This document shows, piece by piece, positions 15,238 through 20,896 of a stretch of 37,508 nucleotides of DNA. Source of the stretch: JBCDBL01 sp039183635 (GTDB taxonomy: Bacteria > Pseudomonadota > Alphaproteobacteria > Caulobacterales > Parvularculaceae); assembly GCA_039183635.1 (NCBI GenBank), contig JBCDBL010000022.1, positions 1 to 37,508 on the forward strand, in the 5' to 3' direction. The position numbers and the translations under genes are program-made. The first letter of the stretch is position 1; each line of letters opens with the position of its first letter. The notes beneath the pieces are model-generated. The model searched no databases. It was not told the DNA's origin and saw only the letters and a list, made by a program, of their open reading frames with translations.

Positions 15238-17304
15238 TTAGAAGAATATCCGCGAGACAGTGACTTTGAAATTCTGACCCGGCGCGGGCCGCGTGGCCAG
15301 AAGCGGCGTGTAGTCCTCGTCGAAGGCGTTTTCCAGTCCAAAGCGGAACTCAAGCCCTTTCAGGACACCCTCTTGCGGTTTGATCGTTGCACGCAGATTT
15401 ACAACTGTAAAACCATCGGTGTCCGTTTGTATGAATCCGCCGCCAGGGCCTATATCAGTCGTACTCGTATCATCCAAAGCTGATACGACTTCTGCGCTGA
15501 AGTCTGCGACTTCACCAACGCGTTGCCCTAGTGTAACACGGAACGTGTCTTGCGCGACATTACGCCAGTCGAGAACTGTACCTGAAGTTAACGTTTCTTC
15601 ACCACTGACAATATTAGCGTTGAGGTCAAGATATGAACCGCCAGACAAAGCGACAGACCCCTCAAGCTCAAAACCTTCTTGATTAATTTCATCAACGCCA
15701 GAATAAGAAGTGACATCAGATAATTCTGTATCGTAATAGTTCAGCTTGACAGCAAGAACGTCACCCTCATTGAAAAGCCCGATACGATCAAAAGAAAAAC
15801 CTGCTTCAAAAGTTGTTGCGGTTTCCGCTTGTTCCATGAACTGGGGATTTCCCAAATCATCTAAAATGGGAAGGCTCTCTGTATACGCATAGCTTGTAAA
15901 TAGAGCTAACCCTGAATCGAATGCATATCGCAATGAAGCGCCGCCCATGAAAGCATCATTATCATAGGTGTCGCCGCTAAATGCGCCCCCTTCAAAGGCC
16001 TCAATCTCAGAAGATTCATACCGCAGTGCAGGCGTAAAACTCAACGCATCGGTTAACGCAATATTATTTACAATAAAGAACGCATAGCGATCATCTGTAC
16101 CGCCAGGCGCTGCACTGGCGTCTTCGCGATCCCTGCGAAGGACTTCAAAGCCATAACGCAAATCATGCTCTACTGAACCGGTTTCTAAGAATGATCCGTT
16201 TTTAACCGTCAACTTTGTCGTTTCATACTGATGATCGGCATTTGTCGTACCGAAGCCGCCAGGAGGAAACGGAAAGCCGCAGGGGAAAGGCGGGCCGCCT
16301 TCGCAAGTGGACGTGCCTGGAATATACGACTGTTCAATTTCTTGATTTGCATAGGATAAAATGGCCTCAAAATTGATCAAGTCGTTATCCGTTGGGGCGT
16401 ATTCGTAAATTAGAGACGCTGTCTGGCTCTCAATATCCCGATCAACATTGCCGAATGCATCCGTTGACGTGAAGAACGTGTCATAAGGCACATCCCGTTC
16501 ACTGGTTTCAGTTTGAGTATAGCTTGCGGTAATGCTGTGATCTCGATTGGCGCCAAACGCGTACTTTCCTTTCAGCAGGAAAGACGGTAAATCGAAGGCG
16601 CTGTTCCCAATCTCATCGCCATCTCCGTCATCCTGGTTGTCCTGCTCCCGATACGAATAATTTGCGAGAAACTCTAAGTTTTCAGTTGGTTGCCAAGCAA
16701 GCGTCGAAGACGTGTTAAAACCTTCTTTGTTGCTTGCATACCCAAGGGTTTGCCCCCATTTAAAACCAGGCTCCCCGTTGGTAAGGTCAGATGCATCAAT
16801 AGTTTCTAAGCGGACGATACCGCCAACAATGCCAGAACCATATTCAAAGCTGCCGACAGTGCCGCGCTGGACTTCGACGCTTTTGAAAAGGTAAGGGTCA
16901 GTAAATAGCTGCGTGCCGATGCGGTAAAGTTCTTCCGGACCTGTAGATGCGCCATCGACAAAAACGGCGACCTTTTGATCGGTTCCAAAAACACTGTTCG
17001 CACCGAAACCGCGAATATTGATGCCGGACCCAGAAGGCGTTGAACCGTTCACCAAAGTGACGCCAGGAACAGAATCGATAAGCTCCGCAATCGTGCCGGC
17101 CTGGCGGTCGTCGATCTCCTCTTTATCGATAACTGTGATTGGAACAGCGGTGTCCGTTTGAACGGCCCGCTTACTTTCGCCCAGCGTGATCGTCCCGAGG
17201 AACTCGCCCTCACCCGTCTCTTGTCCTACAGCTTGGGCGCCAGAGGCCGCTAAAATCGCCAAGGCGCTCACGCTAACCGTCTTAAAATTCATCAACTTGC
17301 TCAT
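15238..17304 (-). CDS. TonB-dependent outer-membrane receptor, probably haem
   Basis: A 688-residue receptor. It has a signal peptide (cleavage near GAQA), a TonB-box/plug region beginning TAVPITVIDKEEI, plug motifs LIDSVPGVTLV and INIRGFG, then a 22-strand barrel ending in the aromatic terminus SRIFF. ATG 17304 is preferred over the longer frame because GGGGGA precedes it. Haem specificity is inferred from the adjacent hmuTUV and IsdG-like genes. The classic haem-receptor FRAP/NPNL boxes are not clear; GNPQFMEQAETATTFEAGF sits where NPNL would be. An extracellular loop near residues 330-345 has two cysteines in a Gly/Pro/Phe-rich segment, which is unusual. A strong promoter with a Fur-like operator lies upstream. 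Confidence 0.87.
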   Translation of the reverse strand: MSKLMNFKTVSVSALAILAASGAQAVGQETGEGEFLGTITLGESKRAVQTDTAVPITVIDKEEIDDRQAGTIAELIDSVPGVTLVNGSTPSGSGINIRGFGANSVFGTDQKVAVFVDGASTGPEELYRIGTQLFTDPYLFKSVEVQRGTVGSFEYGSGIVGGIVRLETIDASDLTNGEPGFKWGQTLGYASNKEGFNTSSTLAWQPTENLEFLANYSYREQDNQDDGDGDEIGNSAFDLPSFLLKGKYAFGANRDHSITASYTQTETSERDVPYDTFFTSTDAFGNVDRDIESQTASLIYEYAPTDNDLINFEAILSYANQEIEQSYIPGTSTCEGGPPFPCGFPFPPGGFGTTNADHQYETTKLTVKNGSFLETGSVEHDLRYGFEVLRRDREDASAAPGGTDDRYAFFIVNNIALTDALSFTPALRYESSEIEAFEGGAFSGDTYDNDAFMGGASLRYAFDSGLALFTSYAYTESLPILDDLGNPQFMEQAETATTFEAGFSFDRIGLFNEGDVLAVKLNYYDTELSDVTSYSGVDEINQEGFELEGSVALSGGSYLDLNANIVSGEETLTSGTVLDWRNVAQDTFRVTLGQRVGEVADFSAEVVSALDDTSTTDIGPGGGFIQTDTDGFTVVNLRATIKPQEGVLKGLEFRFGLENAFDEDYTPLLATRPAPGQNFKVTVSRIFF

Positions 17305-17355
17305 TGCTTCCCCCATCACCAAAGGCGTGAAACCAAAAATTTCATCGCGAATATG

Positions 17356-17370
17356 TGCGAATGACTCGCA
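17356..17370. promoter_or_regulatory. Palindrome in receptor leader
   Basis: TGCGA (17356-17360) and TCGCA (17366-17370) form an inverted repeat with a 5-base spacer, just downstream of the receptor promoter's -10 element. It is positioned where a repressor or RNA structure could act on the leader. The cognate factor is unknown. Confidence 0.35.
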
Positions 17371-17382
17371 TGTGCATATGGA

Positions 17383-17431
17383 TCATTATGGCCTCAGCCC
17401 TTATGTGTCAATGATAATTAGTTGCAATTAT
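17383..17431 (-). promoter_or_regulatory. Receptor promoter overlapping a Fur-box-like site
   Basis: Minus strand: TTGACA (17411-17406), a 17-base spacer and TAATGA (17388-17383), an excellent sigma-70-type promoter about 80 bases before the receptor start. Overlapping and just upstream of the -35, ATAATT (17414-17419) and AATTAT (17426-17431) form an inverted repeat inside AATGATAATTAGTTGCAATT, which resembles a Fur box. Repression in iron-replete cells is the expected behaviour. Confidence 0.65.
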
Positions 17432-17436
17432 TTTGC

Positions 17437-17822
17437 TGATCTGACTTCTTTGAACGCGGCCTTGCAAATGAGTTCGTTCAGCGCGGGACCGGACGAGCCC
17501 TCCCCCTGATCGCCGAGACCGTAAAAGGTGAAGCGGTGAAACTGCAACGATACAGGACGATCCTGATTTCAAATGATTCCCGGCAACCGTTTTAGCGGTT
17601 ACAGCGGCACACAGCTCTTGCTGATTGACTTGCTGCGATCGCTTGCAAAACAAAGAAAATTTTTACATTCTTTATACTTATCTATTTTTTAAAACGCTGA
17701 ACAATGTACAGAAAATTGTGTAACGGCTATTTAACGACCTCACTCCTTTTAGAGATATTCCTTACCAAAACTATCATCACAGCCATCACCATCTACAGCC
17801 CGCCAAAAGCCCTAGTTTAAAA
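17437..17822. other. Gene-poor DNA upstream of the receptor
   Basis: About 390 bases with no convincing gene on either strand. An 81-codon minus-strand frame covers part of it but has no recognisable motif and runs into the receptor promoter. The segment 17640-17760 is AT-rich. Confidence 0.4.
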
Positions 17823-18151
17823 TCAAAACCTGCAGCTCAGCTCGATCTCGGCATTTTGGATTGTGGCGTCAACACCATTGATATTCGGCAGGCCTATATG
17901 ACGATAGCCGAGCCCGACCCCAATCTGGTTGGCTAACTGCAGCTCCAGACCTGTACGGATAAAATAGATAAACCCCTGATCCGCCTGGTCAGCGCCAGAC
18001 CTACAACAGCGGCCGTTGTATCGACATAGGCGACACAGCCCCCCCTGCTCACAAAATGATAAGGAGAACTTCTCAGGTCTGGCCGCCAGTAAAAACCATG
18101 TTTACCGATATCTGGAACCATCACCTTGAGAGTAGCGCAGCCCAAGAGCAC
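17823..18151 (-). pseudogene. Outer-membrane beta-barrel protein remnant
   Basis: The minus strand near 17823-17990 reads FIRTGLELQLANQIGVGLGY, then RHIGLPNINGVDATIQ and ends IELSCRF before TGA (17825-17823). Alternating hydrophobic strands and a terminal Phe are typical of the last strands of small outer-membrane barrels. Upstream sequence (FYWRPDLRSSPYHF, about 18050-18100) is in a different frame, so at least one frameshift has occurred, and no intact start is seen. The exact family is not determined; PagL-like or general opacity-type barrels are candidates. Confidence 0.5.
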
Positions 18152-18440
18152 ATCTCGTGCAATCGGATTTCGGAGACGACGTGCTCTAAATGTAGAGTCT
18201 CAACAGGTTCATCCTGTGTTCTTCGTGTTTCCTGGGGATGAGGCCTACATGGGCTTTAAGCCGGTTTCCGGCTTAAAGCCCATGGCGAGAAAAAACCGTC
18301 TCGGACAGCAACAGCGCGTCTTGATACGGACAACCTATGGAAAGCCCGCAGCTAGATCTTTGTTTTGACGGTCGAACACTTGTTCGACCTTTTGCGAGAA
18401 AACCGGGTATCCGCTCTTGCGCGATACACCCTAAACAGCG
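18145..18440. repeat. Dispersed multi-hairpin element, copy 2 (split)
   Basis: AGAGCAC (18145-18151) and GTGCTCT (18181-18187) form the first hairpin; the interior aligns with copy 1 at 12626-12665 (shared CTC, AAT-GGATT). The second part, ATCTTTGTTTTGACG…AAAACCGGGTATCC…CTTGCGCGATACAC (18356-18428), matches copy 1 from TCTTTGTTT to GCGCGACACG. About 165 bases absent from copy 1 separate the two parts. An extra 9-base hairpin GGTCGAACA/TGTTCGACC (18370-18378, 18381-18389) is present. Weak similarity continues to about 18490. Confidence 0.6.
18248..18284. repeat. Perfect 17-bp hairpin
   Basis: CATGGGCTTTAAGCCGG (18248-18264), loop TTT, and its exact reverse complement (18268-18284). It lies inside the segment that splits repeat copy 2. 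It is followed by AGAAAAAAC rather than a T-run, so it is not a standard terminator. Function unknown. Confidence 0.7.
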
Positions 18441-18490
18441 TGGTTTCAATATCGAAGACACGCACCTCTCACACCATAAAAAACTGTCAA

Positions 18491-18901
18491 CCTGACGGCC
18501 TTAATCGCCATCGCCATGGGCTGGGCTTATGTCTGCGCCTCAACCGTCATAGGGCATGAAAGTCATCAAACGCAAAGCACACGAAAGACCGAAGAAATCC
18601 TGGTTCCGAACAGACCTTGATCAAGCCAGAACATGATCCGTCCATGAGCCAGATAAAGCTATAAAGGCATGGACCAAAAATCATCCAAAAAAAATATGAA
18701 TCATGCACCATGAAATGTTGGATTTCAAACACTGCAAGTATCTGTTCCATTTGAGTTTTTAGGAAATTCTAAGCAAATCGCAGAAATGGTGGGAGAGTTC
18801 CGAACGAAGTTCGAACTCGGAGCAAGGACGCGACCGCGTCTCGGGCGGTCAGCCCGCCCCATCGGAGCGGCGAGCAAAGCGAGCAAGCGTGAGATCAAAA
18901 A
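18491..18901. other. Gene-poor DNA beside tRNA-Ser
   Basis: No protein is supported. Short inverted repeats lie next to the tRNA 3' end: GAGTTC-GAAC with GTTCGAACTC (18795-18818) and GGGCGG…CCGCCC around 18843-18858. These may help end the tRNA transcript, since the tRNA is on the minus strand and runs towards them. Confidence 0.4.
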
Positions 18902-18992
18902 TGGCGGACAGAGAGGGATTCGAACCCTCGAGACGGTTACCCGCCTACACGCGTTCCAGGCGTGCGCCTTCAACCACTCGGCCACCTGTCCT
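18902..18992 (-). tRNA. tRNA-Ser (GGA)
   Basis: The 91-base minus-strand gene begins GGACAGGTGGCCGAGTGG (acceptor stem and D-arm), has the anticodon loop CTGGAAC with anticodon GGA, the long variable arm expected for class II tRNA-Ser, the T-arm GAGGGTTCGAATCCCTC, and an encoded CCA after discriminator G. Confidence 0.95.
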
Positions 18993-19175
18993 GTAAGACT
19001 CTTTGTTAGAGGCGGGCACTATAGCGCTGCTTAAATCAGACGCAAGGCTCGGAGCACGCCGTTTGCAACACCCAAAATATGCTTAAACATCAATGAGTTG
19101 TTCTAATTTGGCGCCCAAACATTAAAATGCTAATGTTATTAAGTTCAAAAGCTATCGGAGCCTTTGGGGGGTTTT

Positions 19176-19448
19176 ATGGTTATATTCAGATTCGCAGCCT
19201 GGCTGTTTGTCGCTGTCGCACTCATGTTGCTGGGGGCTGACGCTGTAGGGTCGTTGGAAAGCGGCGATGTAACATTACGGTCTTCGGCCGACGCGCTGGC
19301 TATGTTCGGCGTCGACGGCGCTGGCCTAATCGACGGTGCGCCAGCCGGCGTAAGTCAGGCGCTCGGGGCTCTTATGGCAGTGCCAGGTTGGGCTGTTCTT
19401 GGCGTCGTTGGCATTCTGCTTGTCATGATTTTTCGCCCTATGGACTAA
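19176..19448 (+). CDS. Small two-helix membrane protein
   Basis: A 90-residue protein with an N-terminal hydrophobic helix (about 4-24), a loop rich in small residues and a C-terminal helix (about 66-85) ending in basic FRP. It looks like the short, conserved but uncharacterised inner-membrane proteins frequent in alphaproteobacteria. ATG 19176 is chosen; G-rich sequence immediately precedes it and GGAG is at 19157-19160. A TTG at 19164 is possible but badly spaced. A plus-strand terminator follows at 19484. No function is assigned. Confidence 0.6.
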   Translation: MVIFRFAAWLFVAVALMLLGADAVGSLESGDVTLRSSADALAMFGVDGAGLIDGAPAGVSQALGALMAVPGWAVLGVVGILLVMIFRPMD

Positions 19449-19483
19449 GCGCTCCGCGCGTCTTCCCTCAGATACTTTTTTGG

Positions 19484-19514
19484 CCCGTCATGTTGTTGGC
19501 ATGGCGGGATTTTT
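19484..19514 (+). terminator. Rho-independent terminator
   Basis: CCCGTCATG (19484-19492), a 7-base loop and CATGGCGGG (19500-19508) form a 9-pair stem with one G-U pair, followed by ATTTTTG. It lies 35 bases after the small membrane-protein gene on the same strand. Confidence 0.7.
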
Positions 19515-19748
19515 GCGTTTTCACACAAACAGTAGCGCCTGAGAGCTTCAGGCAATGAATTCAAATCGCCTGAAGCCTTAAGAGTTTTCATTGATCGCGC
19601 CGGGATAACGAATAACCGGTCCCCACTTATTCGCCCGGCGCTCTGAACGCAACGTCGCTTCAATAAGAGTCACGTCATTGCTTTCAATCTTTGTGTTAAC
19701 GCGGTTACGGATTGCGAACCGTAAACACTTCGACTTGAAACGCTTTAA
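19515..19748. other. Spacer between terminator and the DUF2975 promoter
   Basis: About 230 bases, the central part of a 464-base gap between genes. A 72-codon minus-strand frame with several cysteines crosses it and the terminator, but shows no family motif or ribosome site. I see nothing else that can be supported. Confidence 0.35.
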
Positions 19749-19793
19749 AATAATTTTTTATTGTTTGACAATAATTTTTTAATCTCATACATA
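19749..19793 (+). promoter_or_regulatory. DUF2975/HTH promoter with direct-repeat operator
   Basis: TTGACA (19765-19770), a 17-base spacer and TACATA (19788-19793) form a good promoter. The 12-mer AATAATTTTTTA occurs exactly twice, at 19749-19760 and 19770-19781, 21 bases apart (two helical turns) and flanking the -35. This spacing suits a DNA-binding dimer, such as the HTH protein encoded in the same transcript. Confidence 0.6.
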
Positions 19794-19798
19794 CATTT

Positions 19799-19868
19799 TG
19801 TCGGTCGCGGCGGCGTTGTTTTCAATTTGAACGCGCCCTCCGGACCCGCCCGCCCGGCGCGACCGACA
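19799..19868 (+). promoter_or_regulatory. Large hairpin in the DUF2975 leader
   Basis: TGTCGGTCGCG (19799-19809) is the exact complement of CGCGACCGACA (19858-19868). The 48-base interior holds a further pairing, GGCGTT with AACGC. The structure would occupy most of the 5' untranslated region, ending 30 bases before the AAGGAG ribosome site at 19899-19904. It may be a cis-acting RNA control element or an RNA stabiliser. Confidence 0.5.
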
Positions 19869-19912
19869 CAACAATGCTTGAATCGCCAGGTCATCAACAA
19901 GGAGCCGGCCTT

Positions 19913-20446
19913 ATGGCCCCTCGGAACATTTTGCGCCTTAGCCGTTTTCTGTCTGTCATCACTCTCATATTAATGGTGGCGACGCCCGTTTGTATTATCG
20001 CATTCTGGCTGATCGCACCCTCGGATCTCATATCTTCAAGCGACGCCATAGGCGGAACAAATCTTAATTTTGAAATGACGGGTTTGAAACGGATCGGCGC
20101 TATCGTCCTTTCCGCCGTTCCTTTGGGAATAACATTATACGGTTTGGGGCAACTAAGACGCCTTCTCGGGAACTTTTCCAGGGGCGCGTTTTTTTCAGCT
20201 GACGCCGTAAAGGCCTTAAAACGTTTTTCCGCAGCCTGCTTTTACGGCGGTCTCGCCCAGATTTTAATCCGAGCCGCTTTCTCCCTCCTCTTCACCTACG
20301 ACAATCCGCCGGGGCAAAAAGCAGTCGCAATAAGCATCTCTTCAAACGACGTGTTCGTATTGTTATTCAGCGGCGTTTTCCTTCTCATCGCCTCAATCAT
20401 GGCGGAAGGACGGAAAATCGCCGCAGAAAACGCTGAGATCATTTAA
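19913..20446 (+). CDS. DUF2975 membrane protein
   Basis: A 177-residue inner-membrane protein with four hydrophobic helices (about 10-35, 55-75, 105-130 and 145-165) and the family segment GLGQLRRLLGNFSRGAFFSADAVKALKRF between helices 2 and 3. DUF2975 proteins are typically encoded immediately before a small YozG-like HTH protein, as here, and probably act with it as a membrane sensor/regulator pair. ATG 19913 follows AAGGAG by 8 bases; an earlier TTG/ATG at 19874 is less likely. The HTH gene follows after 16 bases. The signal sensed is unknown. Confidence 0.78.
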   Translation: MAPRNILRLSRFLSVITLILMVATPVCIIAFWLIAPSDLISSSDAIGGTNLNFEMTGLKRIGAIVLSAVPLGITLYGLGQLRRLLGNFSRGAFFSADAVKALKRFSAACFYGGLAQILIRAAFSLLFTYDNPPGQKAVAISISSNDVFVLLFSGVFLLIASIMAEGRKIAAENAEII

Positions 20447-20462
20447 GCGGACACGCATCACT

Positions 20463-20699
20463 ATGCCGATCATCGTTACGCTGGATCTCATGCTCGCTCG
20501 TCGCAAGATGAAATCGAAAGACCTTGCAGAGTATGTGGGCATAACGGAACAGAATCTGTCCCTATTAAAATCCGGCAAAGTGAAAGGCGTGCGCTTTGCA
20601 ACATTGGAAAAAATTTGCGAGCGGCTCGATTGCCAACCGGGAGATATCATAGAGTTCGAAAAAACGGAGCAAACAAATGCGGATGATGATCGCAATTAG
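20463..20699 (+). CDS. Small Cro/C1-type HTH regulator (YozG-like)
   Basis: A 78-residue single-domain HTH protein. SKDLAEYVGITEQNLSLLKS (residues 18-37) is the helix-turn-helix, followed by KGVRFATLEKICERLDCQPG, the typical end of this subgroup. The acidic C-terminus is short. Genes of this type pair with DUF2975 membrane proteins; the membrane partner may control the DNA-binding one. It may act on the direct repeats at 19749-19781, which is an inference. Its end overlaps the next small gene by 23 bases. Confidence 0.82.
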   Translation: MPIIVTLDLMLARRKMKSKDLAEYVGITEQNLSLLKSGKVKGVRFATLEKICERLDCQPGDIIEFEKTEQTNADDDRN

Positions 20700-20880
20700 C
20701 ATTATGCTCGCTGGAACGGCGTGCGACACAATAAACTGGCGCAACACCGGAAAAGACTGGGTGAGAAACGCCTGCAGAGACAGTACAGACTGCGAATATC
20801 TGTGCCCCAACGGTCAGCCTACGGACCCTGGTTTTCCCCGTTGCGCAGATGAGGTTACAGACCCCAGGGCCGATTACTGA
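20677..20880 (+). CDS. Small cysteine-containing exported protein
   Basis: A 67-residue frame starting inside the end of the HTH gene, with GGAG about 8-12 bases upstream; ATG 20683 is an alternative. The start (IAISIMLAGTAC) looks like a lipoprotein signal, though the lipobox (Gly at -3) is not ideal. The mature part has three more cysteines (NACRDSTDCEYLC) plus one near the end, which could form disulfides. No family is recognised. It ends 16 bases from the convergent gyrB stop. It may be part of the DUF2975/HTH transcript. Confidence 0.5.
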   Translation: MRMMIAISIMLAGTACDTINWRNTGKDWVRNACRDSTDCEYLCPNGQPTDPGFPRCADEVTDPRADY

Positions 20881-20896
20881 AACGCCAGAGCAGATT

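Noticed and set aside
19445..19663. Cys-containing 72-codon minus-strand frame
   Set aside because: It crosses a plus-strand terminator, has no ribosome site and does not match the CDGSH or other Cys-motif families.
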